DNA from: JBHIYN01 sp041984235
GTDB taxonomy: Bacteria; Pseudomonadota; Gammaproteobacteria; Ga0077536
Direction of reading: 5' to 3'
Length of the DNA stretch: 64,000 nt
Assembly: GCA_041984235.1 (NCBI GenBank)
Contig: JBHIYN010000017.1
Location: 1-64,000 of the forward strand
Shown here: in pieces, positions 16,889 through 24,289 of the stretch
Layout of the letters: each line of letters begins with the position of its first letter
How positions within the stretch are numbered: position 1 is the first letter of the stretch
Position numbers and translations under genes: made by a program
The notes under the pieces: model-generated
Databases searched by the model: none
What the model was told of the DNA's origin: nothing
Seen by the model: only the letters and a program-made list of their open reading frames with translations

Positions 16889-17187
16889 GTGGGCTGTTAC
16901 CAGGGTCGGTCGGCTTCAGCGACCTGGGAGGCCTTCCTCGCCGACCAGGCAGGCGGTACCGTATTCAACGGGCGCGCCTACGACCCGCTCAACCCGAACG
17001 CGTGGAAGATGGGCATCGACACGGTGTTCCGCATCGTGCGCTTCGAGGGTGCCCCGGACCCACTTCGGCCGGCTACGTCACCTGCTTCTCGTTTGCGGCG
17101 GTGCCGGTACCGCTGCCGGCAAGCGCCTGGCTACCGGCCCCGTTGCTGTTTGCCCGGCTGCGGCGCGGGTCCCGCGTGCGGCTGTAG
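16889..17187 (+). pseudogene. Relic of a VPLPA-type PEP-CTERM protein
   Basis: A short stretch reads GGTVFNGRAYDPLNPNAWKMG and FRIVRFEGAP in one frame. After a shift near 17055 it continues as SAGYVTCFSF and VPVPLPASAWLPAPLLFARLRR before a stop. The end is a VPLPA-class exosortase sorting signal: VPLPA motif, hydrophobic helix and arginine cluster. Neither a start nor a signal peptide is visible, so only the 3' part of a decayed gene survives. Confidence 0.6.
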
Positions 17188-17584
17188 TCAACCGTCGGCC
17201 ACGAAGGGAGAACAGGATGAGCGCAGCTAAAAGCACGGCGAGAAGGATCGTGGCCGCTTATGCGGTCTTCTTTCCGACTATCTGAACGGGCCGCATTACG
17301 GAATTCGGAGGCTACGGGCAATGGGTACTCCGAACCTGCCCGGGCCCTCATGGCGTCGGCCCCGAGTACTCGGCGCATGACGCTCCAGGTAGTTATTCCG
17401 GTTTTCGAATGCCTCGAAGAGTTCGTCTGCGCTATATCCCTCCTCGCCGTCCCGGCGCGAAGTTAACGATTGATTGCAGATGCGCGGCATGTGATCGGAT
17501 ACCCTTCTGGTTCGCTGTCGCGCTCCGGGCACCGCAGCGGACCACGACAACGCAATCGCAGTCACCCGCAAAGGATTCCCGTTC

Positions 17585-18352
17585 ATGCTCCGCAAGACTC
17601 TGCTCCTCGTCGCCAGCCTGGCCGCCGCCAACGCTCACGCCGCGCTCATCGATACCCTCTACGTCACCGATGGTGACAGCGCCCGGCTCGCCATCGTAAA
17701 TGGCACCTCGGCGACTATCGCGAACACCTACGTCCGTGGCTATCCGCTGGCCGTGCGCGACACCATCTGGATCGGTGACTACAGCGCTCCGAACAACGCC
17801 CGCGAGTACGATCTCAACGGCGTTGCGACCGGTAACACCGCGGCGTACACGCCGGTATTCGGGGTCGACGGCGCAGTAAACGGCAATACCAACTACACGC
17901 TCGGCAATGCCTTCACGTCCAGCGCGACCGTGTACAGTGCAAACGCCGACTGGAGCGGCATGAGCGCAATGTTCACCGTCAGCGGCGTCGACCTTGTCGG
18001 CATCACGTTCGACTCGGTGCTGGGCAGCCTCTGGATCTCGGACCAGAACAACATCTACCAGTACTCGCTCGCCGGCGCGCTGCTCTCGCAATTCGCCCAT
18101 TCGAGCAGCCGCGGCTCACTCGCCTACGAGCGCACCTCGGACACGCTGTGGTACGTCACCAACGGCAGCAACACCATTACCCAGTACGCCAAGGATGGCA
18201 CGCTGCTCGACGCCGTGGCCATCTCCGGACTCGCCTCGAACAACTGGGGTGCCGAATTCGCCGCCGCCAGCGTACCGGAACCGACATCGCTGGCGCTGCT
18301 CGGCCTCGCTCTCGCCGGCGCCCGCCGCGCACGCCGCAACCGCTCGGCCTGA
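17585..18352 (+). CDS. PEP-CTERM propeller-like exported protein (copy 1)
   Basis: This 255-aa protein has a signal peptide (MLRKTLLLVASLAAANAHAA). Repeating blade-like units follow: DTLYVTDGDSARLAIV, DTIWIGDYSAPNNAREYDLNG, GSLWISDQNNIYQYSLAG and DTLWYVTNGSNTITQYAKDG. The C-terminus is a PEP-CTERM sorting signal: VPEPTS, a hydrophobic stretch and ARRARRNRS. Known role of the signal: exosortase cleaves and anchors or releases such proteins at the outer surface, usually in exopolysaccharide producers. The protein is identical to the one at 27291-28058. AAAGGA lies 9 bases before the ATG. Its binding target is unknown. Confidence 0.85.
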   Translation: MLRKTLLLVASLAAANAHAALIDTLYVTDGDSARLAIVNGTSATIANTYVRGYPLAVRDTIWIGDYSAPNNAREYDLNGVATGNTAAYTPVFGVDGAVNGNTNYTLGNAFTSSATVYSANADWSGMSAMFTVSGVDLVGITFDSVLGSLWISDQNNIYQYSLAGALLSQFAHSSSRGSLAYERTSDTLWYVTNGSNTITQYAKDGTLLDAVAISGLASNNWGAEFAAASVPEPTSLALLGLALAGARRARRNRSA

Positions 18353-18356
18353 GGCC

Positions 18357-18380
18357 CGCCCGCCGCAGCAGCGGCGGGCG
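18357..18380. terminator. GC-rich hairpin after PEP-CTERM gene
   Basis: CGCCCGCCGC and GCGGCGGGCG form a 10-bp stem around AGCA five bases beyond the stop codon. There is no T tract, so a Rho-independent terminator is uncertain. Its position between convergent genes in the intact copy (28063-28086) supports a bidirectional stop. Confidence 0.4.
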
Positions 18381-18520
18381 TTCCGGATCATCACCGGGGC
18401 CGCACCCGGCGGCTCGCGCCACGCCAATGGACGGGCGCCGGGATCAGTTGGTTGCGGGGCCAGGTGCTGCCTGTCAACGTGACGGGCAAGCAACAGGACC
18501 TGGCCCCGTGCAATCAACCC

Positions 18521-18631
18521 CTACTCCAGCAGCGGTGACTCCAGCGCCCTGATATCGCTGCCGATCAGCGCTGCCGTCGCTTGCCGCAGATCCGACAGCG
18601 ATACCGTGCGAATGCTCATCAACTGCCGCGT
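18521..18631 (-). pseudogene. C-terminal scrap of the gluzincin peptidase gene
   Basis: The minus strand encodes QLMSIRTVSLSDLRQATAAL through to LESPLLE and a stop, identical to the end of the intact peptidase at 28227-29486 except for a Gly-to-Ser change at the single visible base difference. Upstream of residue 37 from the end it fuses in frame to an IS91 transposase fragment. There is no start of its own. Confidence 0.85.
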
Positions 18632-18888
18632 CAGGTGCTCGGCATGGCAACTGTCGCAACGCACCCGCAGACAGATCGGCAGGATTGCCGATTTGAACGG
18701 CCGAAGGCTGGCCCCGAAGGGGTGGAGGGCAGGATGCCCGGAATCAAACCATGCTCGAGTCGACCACACTCGAGGTCGTCCTCGAACTCCCGCTCGACAG
18801 ACTCCGGCAGACTCTTGCCCTGCGCTGCCAGATGCCCCTTGGACGCCGGGTAGTATTCCTGCGCAGGTTGATAAAGGAAGGTGTGCTG
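18632..18888 (-). pseudogene. N-proximal fragment of IS91-type transposase
   Basis: The minus strand matches the start of the transposase at 1-1371. The segment YYPASKGHLAAQGKSLPE is followed by VEREFEDDLECGRLEHG and, after a hairpin insertion, LRVRCDSCHAEHL. The 75-bp miniature element at 18672-18746 interrupts it. At 18631 it is cut and joined to the duplicated block. At the right, similarity ends at 18888. It belongs to a different copy from the one at 1-1371, judging from several substitutions. Confidence 0.85.
18672..18746 (+). repeat. Double-hairpin miniature element, copy 2 (inside IS91 fragment)
   Basis: This 75-bp relative of 201-273 has hairpin one with ATCGGCA (18675-18681), loop GGAT and TGCCGAT (18686-18692). 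Hairpin two has GGGCA (18727-18731), loop GGA and TGCCC (18735-18739). It ends in ATCA like copy 1. Between the hairpins both copies share the ordered pattern ACG, CCG, AGG, CCCG, AGGG. It interrupts the transposase between the sequences cacccgcag and aaccatgctcgag, a site different from that of copy 1, so the two insertions are independent. Confidence 0.75.
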
Positions 18889-19070
18889 TCGCCGCGCCGA
18901 TCCTCGGGCGCGCGCTGCAGGCCGGCTGGCTTGCGAGCGTGGCCACGCTGCCGGAGAGCGAGGCGTGGCATGCCCTGCTCGAGCGTCGTGCCGGCTCGCC
19001 GTTCGGCGATGCCCGCGCCTGTGTACGCTGGTACGAACGACGACGGCGGCAGGCCGGGCGCGCACACTGA
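18889..19070 (+). pseudogene. C-terminal fragment of an unidentified protein
   Basis: The plus strand encodes LGRALQAGWLASVATLPESE followed by AWHALLERRAGSPFGDARACVRWYERRRRQ and a stop at 19070. Composition and codon use look like a real protein end, yet homology upstream is lost where the IS91 piece begins at 18888. I do not recognise the family. It is probably the tail of a gene truncated by the rearrangement. Confidence 0.35.
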
Positions 19071-19199
19071 ACTGGCGCAGCGCGGGGCCGATGCGCCCGC
19101 AAGAAGCGGGATGGCTGGCCGCCCGACCGCGTCCACACTGCCCTCCTCGCAGCGGCCGGCTCCCGGCCCCTGCCCACGAGGAGCACAGGAGTCACGACA

Positions 19200-19955
19200 A
19201 TGGGCACGTTGAACGGCAAGGTGGCGCTGGTCACCGGGGCCTCGCGCGGCATCGGGCGGGCGGTGGCGGAACGACTGGCGAGCGAGGGCGCGGCAGTGGT
19301 CGTCAACTGCTCGCGCGACGTCGACGAGGCCGAACGGGTGGCCGCCGGCATCCGCGCCGCCGGTGGCGAGGCCGAGGTGGTCCAGGCGGACCTCGCGCGG
19401 GTCGCCGACATCCGTCGGCTGATGGACACCGCGGCGCAACGCTTCGGCCGCCTCGACATCGTCGTCGCCAACGCCGGCGCCTGCACTTTCAAGCCCTTCA
19501 TCGAGATCACCGAGGACGAGTTCGACCACCTGTTCGCGGTCAACGCCCGCGGCGCCTTCTTCTGCATCCAGGAAGCGCTGCGCCATCTCGGCGAGGGTGG
19601 CCGCATCGTGTGCATCTCGACCATCGGCACGGTGCTGAACGGCGCCGGCGGCGCGGCCTACTTCGGCAGCAAGGCGGCCATCGAACAGTTCTGCCGCACG
19701 GCGGCGCGCGAAGTCGCCGGCCGTGGTATCACCGTCAACGTGGTCTCGCCGGGTTTCGTCGACACGTCCATGCTGCGAGACATGCTCGCCGTCTCGCCCG
19801 CCGGCACCGGTGACGACATCCTCGGCATGACGCCGCTGGGCCGCTTCGGCGCGCCGGCCGACATCGCCGGTGCCGTGGCCTGGCTGGCCGGGCCGGACGC
19901 CGGCTGGGTCACGCGCCAGAACGTCGCCGTCGACGGCGGCATCGTCGCGCGCTGA
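19200..19955 (+). CDS. FabG-like short-chain dehydrogenase
   Basis: This 251-aa SDR has TGASRGIGRAVAERL for cofactor binding, ANAG after strand four, the serine region ISTIGTV, the catalytic YFGSK and a normal C-terminus ending QNVAVDGG. This arrangement is that of 3-oxoacyl-ACP reductase-like enzymes and many hydroxysteroid or sugar dehydrogenases. The DUF1329 gene begins 23 bases downstream, suggesting co-transcription. The substrate is not known. Confidence 0.88.
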   Translation: MGTLNGKVALVTGASRGIGRAVAERLASEGAAVVVNCSRDVDEAERVAAGIRAAGGEAEVVQADLARVADIRRLMDTAAQRFGRLDIVVANAGACTFKPFIEITEDEFDHLFAVNARGAFFCIQEALRHLGEGGRIVCISTIGTVLNGAGGAAYFGSKAAIEQFCRTAAREVAGRGITVNVVSPGFVDTSMLRDMLAVSPAGTGDDILGMTPLGRFGAPADIAGAVAWLAGPDAGWVTRQNVAVDGGIVAR

Positions 19956-19978
19956 GCGCGCCACGTCGCGCTGCCGAC

Positions 19979-21274
19979 ATGAACTGCCGCCACCTGCCGT
20001 GCTGGCTGCTTGCCCTGGCGTTGAGCGTTCCGCAAGCCGTCGCCGACGAGATTACGCGCGCGCAGATCGACGCCTGGCTGTGGCAAGCGGACGTGTCCAC
20101 CCCGCCGCCCGCGGGTACCGTCATCGGCCGCGACAGGCTCGACCTGGTGCGGCCGTTCGTGCCGCCCGGCTACCTGGAGGAGTTCGACGCCGATGATCTC
20201 GCCGTTACGATCGCGGTGCGGCAGTCCTACGCGCCGCCCGCGGACTATCGCGCGGCGGCCGCACGCTTCGGCGACGAGACGCAACTGGCCGCCGACGGCT
20301 CACTGCTCGGCCATGTCGCCGGGCGCCCGTTCAGTGCCGCGCGCATCGCCGCCGCTCCCCGTGACCGGGCCGGCCTCATGGTGGGCTGGAACCACGCCCT
20401 GCGCTGGCAGTACTTCGGCCGCCGCTCGGACCGGCAGACGCTGAGCTACCTGGCCGCCGCCGCGCCCGGTGCGTCCGCCGGCCACGCCGTCGTCACGCGG
20501 CGTCTCACCCTGCGCTACCACCGGGTCTACCTGGCGCGCCTGGCGTGGCTGCCGGCGAGCGGCTACCGCGCCGGGGCCGACGGTGACGATCGCCTGCTGT
20601 ACAAGGAATACGTCGAGTTCCTCGAACCGTTCGACGTCTCCGGCACCCGCTTCGTCGTCGAACGCGCCCTCGACGCACACGTCGACGACCAGGTCTACAG
20701 CTACTTCCCGCACGAGCGCCGCGTGCGCAGGCTGTCGGCCAGCGAACGTGCCGACAGCTTCATGGGCAGCGAATTCACGATGGACGACTTCGACGGTTTC
20801 TCCGGCCGCGTGCTCGACTACACCTGGACCTGGCTGGGGCGCCGACCGGTGCTCGACGTGATTGCCACCGGCGAGGCACCGGTCGATTTCGGCGGCCGGC
20901 ACGGACGCGCGCCGCTGGGCGCCTGGCAACTGCGCGACTGCCACGTGGTCGAGCTGGTCCCGGTGTGGCCCGGCCATCCCTTCGGCCGGCGGTTGCTGCT
21001 GGTCGACGCCGAGACCTTCGACGTCGCCATCGCGCTGGCCTTCGATCGCGCGGACCGGCTGTGGCGGATCTTCGACCCGGTGTACCACATGCCCGCGTCC
21101 GAGCCCGACACGCTGCAGGACGCCGTGCCCCTGTTCCGCGCACAGGTGTCGATCAACCGCGTCAGCGGCACGGCGACACTCGGCGTGGTGCGCTCGGCAA
21201 CCCTGCACCCGGCGCTGACCAGGCGCCAGATCGAACGCCTGTTCGACGTGTCGAGCCTGAACGCCGGACGCTGA
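19979..21274 (+). CDS. DUF1329-family periplasmic/outer-membrane protein
   Basis: This 431-aa protein has a signal peptide (residues 1-22, ending AVADE). The body is a DUF1329 domain, with features such as DDRLLYKEYVEFLEPFDVSG, VYSYFPHERRVRRLSA, MGSEFTMDDFDGFSG and YTWTWLGRRPVLDV. The fold is related to LolA/LolB-type lipid-binding proteins. Such genes commonly sit in steroid, terpene or aromatic catabolism loci in gammaproteobacteria and are thought to help move hydrophobic substrates. It follows an SDR gene closely. The function here is inferred only. Confidence 0.82.
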   Translation: MNCRHLPCWLLALALSVPQAVADEITRAQIDAWLWQADVSTPPPAGTVIGRDRLDLVRPFVPPGYLEEFDADDLAVTIAVRQSYAPPADYRAAAARFGDETQLAADGSLLGHVAGRPFSAARIAAAPRDRAGLMVGWNHALRWQYFGRRSDRQTLSYLAAAAPGASAGHAVVTRRLTLRYHRVYLARLAWLPASGYRAGADGDDRLLYKEYVEFLEPFDVSGTRFVVERALDAHVDDQVYSYFPHERRVRRLSASERADSFMGSEFTMDDFDGFSGRVLDYTWTWLGRRPVLDVIATGEAPVDFGGRHGRAPLGAWQLRDCHVVELVPVWPGHPFGRRLLLVDAETFDVAIALAFDRADRLWRIFDPVYHMPASEPDTLQDAVPLFRAQVSINRVSGTATLGVVRSATLHPALTRRQIERLFDVSSLNAGR

Positions 21275-21289
21275 AGCCGAGCCCCCGGT

Positions 21290-21562
21290 TCAGCCGGTGC
21301 GGCGCCCGAGCAGGAAGCGGGCGCCGTGCGGACCATACTCCTCGCGGTGCGGGATACCGCCGGCCAGTTCGAAGGTGTCGCCGGCGCGACAGGTCGTGCG
21401 GCCGGTCTCGGTGACGACCGAAACCTCGCCTTCGACCACCAGCGCGCAGGCGGAGAACTCGTGGGTGTGCATGTCGTTACGCAGGTTGGCTTCGCGCTCG
21501 AACAACTCGGGCTCGCCGTAGCCATCGCGCTGCAGGCGTTGGCGGAACGCGGTTTCGTCCAT
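21290..21562 (-). CDS. Small cupin protein
   Basis: This 90-aa single-domain cupin starts at ATG 21562 behind GAGGAG. Cupin motif one appears as MHTHEFSACALVVEGEVSV and motif two as CRAGDTFELAGGIPHREEYG. The conserved histidines and glutamate should bind a metal. Such small cupins range from sensors to dioxygenases and isomerases. It is convergent with the DUF1329 gene, separated by 15 bases. Confidence 0.8.
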   Translation of the reverse strand: MDETAFRQRLQRDGYGEPELFEREANLRNDMHTHEFSACALVVEGEVSVVTETGRTTCRAGDTFELAGGIPHREEYGPHGARFLLGRRTG

Positions 21563-21719
21563 CGACGATCTCCTCGGCAGGTTGCCGCGCCGGCGAAAGC
21601 CGGCCGTGGAGACCATACGTTAGCAGACTGCGAAGCATACTGGTGGCCCGCTTCTGCCTGGAAGCCCCAGCCTGAGCGGCCGCGCGCCGCCGCCCTCCGC
21701 CCCCTGTTCCGAGCGGGTT

Positions 21720-21725
21720 TATACT
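21720..21725 (+). promoter_or_regulatory. -10 box implying a leaderless 2OG-oxygenase message
   Basis: TATACT ends six bases before ATG 21732, and no Shine-Dalgarno sequence is present. Transcription starting the usual six or seven bases after a -10 box would begin at or next to the A of the start codon. No convincing -35 box is visible, so the assignment rests on spacing and the -10 sequence alone. Confidence 0.4.
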
Positions 21726-21731
21726 CGCCGA

Positions 21732-22574
21732 ATGGATTCGCTTCTGGGCTCGACGCAACAGGCTGACGTCGCACTCGCACCGTTTCCGCATCTGGTGCTC
21801 GACGGGGTGTACCCGAACGACGAGTACGCAGCGCTTGCGCGCGGCTTCCCGCCGTTCGAGGCCTTCGTGGAAGGCGGTCAACACCTGCACAACAACCAGG
21901 CAGTACGCATCCCAGCAGGCCGTGTGATCGCGGAGCCGCGTTTCCCGGAAGCCTGGCGCAGCTGGTTCGCCTACCACACCTCGGCCGCGTTCTGGGCCGA
22001 CATCGTGCGCGTGTTCGGCGACGCCATACGCGCCAGCCACCCCGGCATCGAGACGCGGGCGGGGCGCGGTCTCGCAGACTGGCGGGTCGGCCGCAAGGGC
22101 GCCGGCGAGAATTGCGATATCGCGCTCGATGCGCTGTTCGTGGTCAATACCCCGGTCACGCGCGCGAGTTCCGTGCGTCCGCCGCACGTCGACGACGCAC
22201 ACAAGGTGTTTGCAGGGCTGTTCTACATGCGCGCACAGGACGATGACAGTCGGGGCGGAGATCTGGAGCTGTTCGCACCTCGCGGCGGCGACGGCTTCGT
22301 TTTCGGCGGGCATTACGTACCATCGCGCCAGCTCGGCCAGCGGACCCGTATCCCGTACGCGCCCAACCGCTTCGTCGCGTTCGTCAACTCCGGCGTAAGC
22401 GTGCACGGCGTCAGCGTACGCGAACCGACGCCACACCTGCGCCGCTACATCAACCTGGTCGCCGAAACGCCGTTCACCAATTTCGAACGCCCGCGCCTGC
22501 CGCCCATCGAGCGGGCATGGTTCTGGCTGCGTGAGCGCCGAAACAAGGCACCCGGCGTCACGCTGCGCGGCTGA
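21732..22574 (+). CDS. 2OG-Fe(II) oxygenase-family protein
   Basis: This 280-aa protein carries the double-stranded beta-helix oxygenase pattern. The iron ligands are the His and Asp of PPHVDDAHKVFAGLFYMR, and the distal His lies in NSGVSVHGVSV. An arginine in HLRRYINLVAE would hold 2-oxoglutarate. The N-terminal half (PFPHLVLDGVYPNDEYAALARGFPP) is typical of prolyl-hydroxylase-like members found beside polysaccharide genes. It lies immediately upstream of the flippase gene, so it may modify a glycan or protein of the surface-glycan locus. The substrate is unknown. Confidence 0.72.
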   Translation: MDSLLGSTQQADVALAPFPHLVLDGVYPNDEYAALARGFPPFEAFVEGGQHLHNNQAVRIPAGRVIAEPRFPEAWRSWFAYHTSAAFWADIVRVFGDAIRASHPGIETRAGRGLADWRVGRKGAGENCDIALDALFVVNTPVTRASSVRPPHVDDAHKVFAGLFYMRAQDDDSRGGDLELFAPRGGDGFVFGGHYVPSRQLGQRTRIPYAPNRFVAFVNSGVSVHGVSVREPTPHLRRYINLVAETPFTNFERPRLPPIERAWFWLRERRNKAPGVTLRG

Positions 22575-22881
22575 CCGTACGACCGGATTTCGGCCGCTCG
22601 CCCGCTGTTGCGCGAGGGCGCCAGGCAACTGGCCGCGACCGGTGTGTACTGCCGGTGCGCACCAAAGGCCATGACACCGGGCGCGCCCGCGTCGAGAACG
22701 CACGGTCGGGACTAGTCAAGGTTAATCGAGCGAAAGCCCGATAGACTTGCCGGGCACGCAATGCTAAAAGTGCGGCCCACGGTCGACCGCGCAGCCGTTT
22801 TGAGTCATGTAACACTGCCGGGCAGCCGCAATACGCGCTGACGACCAGAGTTGTCCAACCCGGTGTTCGACCAGCGGCATC
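22575..22881. other. Gap upstream of glycan locus
   Basis: No gene is supported in these 307 bases; possible frames overlap in both directions without domains. The promoter of the flippase gene is expected here, but I see no confident -35/-10 pair. Confidence 0.45.
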
Positions 22882-24246
22882 ATGAACGATCCGTCCTCGC
22901 GGCCCCTGGCGTACCGCGCATGGCTGCGCCCGTTTCGTAACGCCAGCATCCTTGGCCTCGGTCGTGGCGCCCAGGGCCTGCTCTCCCTTCTCTACATAGT
23001 GCTGGCTACGCGCGCGCTCGGCCCGGCGCAGTTTGGCATGTTGACCATAATCCACAGCACTGTGCTGGTCGCCGCACAGGTCGTGCGCTTTCAATCGTGG
23101 CAAGCAGTAATGCGCTTCGGCGCACCCGCCCTCGCCAGCTCCGATGACCTGCGCTTCTGCAGGGTTCTCAATTTTGCCCTGTTGCTCGATGTTGCCAGTG
23201 CCATGCTTGCAGCGGGCGTGCTGTGGGCCGCGATGCCGACACTGGCCGCTTTCGTGAATCTTCCTCTCGAGCTCGTTTCCGCCGCACGGTGGTACGGGCT
23301 CAGCGTCGCATTCATCGTGCTCGGTGCTGCGCCACTCGGCGTACTGCGCCTTCTCGATCGTCACGACATCGTCGCCTGGCAGACGGTCGTGGAACCGCTT
23401 GTCCGCTTGATCACGGCACTGTTGTGCTTTGCGAGCGGTGCCGAACTGGAGTATTTCCTGGTCGGCTGGGCGCTGGGCACCGTGCTCGGCAAGGCAATGC
23501 TGTTCGCAGGTGCCGCATTCGCGCTGGCGCGGCGGGGGGTGCGGATTCCGCCCCGTGTACTCGGTCCGCGTTGGTGGGCTCCGGAGCGCGGTATCTGGCG
23601 TTTCAGCTTCGGCACCAATCTCAGTTCGACCCTCAACCTGAGCGACGTACAGATCGGGCCATTGCTGGTGGGTGGCCTGCTCGGAGCGAGTGAGGCCGGC
23701 CTGTACCGGGTCGCCCAGCAGGTCGCCAACGTAATCTCGAAACCGGTCAGCAAGCTGCTCGCCCCGGCAATCTATACGGATTTTTCCGCTCTCGCAGGAG
23801 ACAGTGGTCAGCGCGAACGGCGCCAGTTGGTCATGCGCGCCGGCGGCCTCGCGGGCGCACTCGCCGCGGCCATCTTTGCGGTCCTGGCTCTTGGCGGCGA
23901 ACCCATTCTCGGTCTCCTGTTCGGCGACGCCTTCCGCGACGCCTACCCCGTGATGCTCTGGCTGGCCGCATCCGGCGTCGTCACCGCGCTGACTTTCCCC
24001 CTCGCCCCTCTCCTGATTACAGGCGGACACGTCTACGCGGTCGTTGCAGTGCGCCTTCTCGCACTCGCTTCCTATGTGGCCGTGTTCCATGTTGCGACGC
24101 CAGGCCATGGCCTGATTGGCGGCGGGATGGCCGTTGTGACACACGGGCTCGTCATGGCGGTCTTCCTCGTCTACGCCTCGCGCGCCTTGCTGCATTGGCC
24201 CAATCGCTCCGAACACGAGAATTCCGCCGCCGACAGGCCGGACTAG
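22882..24246 (+). CDS. Wzx-like polysaccharide flippase
   Basis: This 454-aa protein is hydrophobic throughout, with about a dozen membrane spans. It has the MATE/PST pattern of oligosaccharide transporters: N-terminal ILGLGRGAQGLLSLLYIVLATRALGP, central TNLSSTLNLSDVQIGPLLVGGLLGASEAGLYRVAQQ and a C-terminal tail after the last span. Wzx proteins flip undecaprenyl-linked repeat units across the inner membrane. It is the first gene of the surface-glycan locus and is followed 43 bases later by the three-domain transferase. No Wzy polymerase is obvious unless the 774-aa membrane protein fills that role. Confidence 0.85.
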   Translation: MNDPSSRPLAYRAWLRPFRNASILGLGRGAQGLLSLLYIVLATRALGPAQFGMLTIIHSTVLVAAQVVRFQSWQAVMRFGAPALASSDDLRFCRVLNFALLLDVASAMLAAGVLWAAMPTLAAFVNLPLELVSAARWYGLSVAFIVLGAAPLGVLRLLDRHDIVAWQTVVEPLVRLITALLCFASGAELEYFLVGWALGTVLGKAMLFAGAAFALARRGVRIPPRVLGPRWWAPERGIWRFSFGTNLSSTLNLSDVQIGPLLVGGLLGASEAGLYRVAQQVANVISKPVSKLLAPAIYTDFSALAGDSGQRERRQLVMRAGGLAGALAAAIFAVLALGGEPILGLLFGDAFRDAYPVMLWLAASGVVTALTFPLAPLLITGGHVYAVVAVRLLALASYVAVFHVATPGHGLIGGGMAVVTHGLVMAVFLVYASRALLHWPNRSEHENSAADRPD

Positions 24247-24289
24247 CCATCGATTTGACACCTCGTCTCACCAGATTCCTAATGAAACG

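Larger units (their letters stand above)
17458..18631. repeat. 1,174-bp duplicated block, copy 1
   Basis: Bases 17458-18631 are almost identical to 27164-28337, a constant offset of 9,706. One difference I can see is T at 18616 versus C at 28322. The block carries a whole PEP-CTERM gene, the hairpin after it and the last 37 codons of a neighbouring peptidase gene. Only the second copy continues into an intact peptidase, so this copy is the derived one. Its right edge joins an IS91 fragment directly. Confidence 0.95.

Noticed and set aside
17458..18888. Classical one-ended IS91 transposition as the cause of the duplication
   Set aside because: The duplicated block joins the inside of a transposase gene, not an oriIS or terIS end, so this mechanism alone is not shown by the sequence.
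22558..24261. A 567-codon open frame on the minus strand opposite the flippase gene
   Set aside because: It is a shadow of the flippase in GC-rich DNA: polar, domain-free translation, while the plus strand has clear membrane-protein structure.
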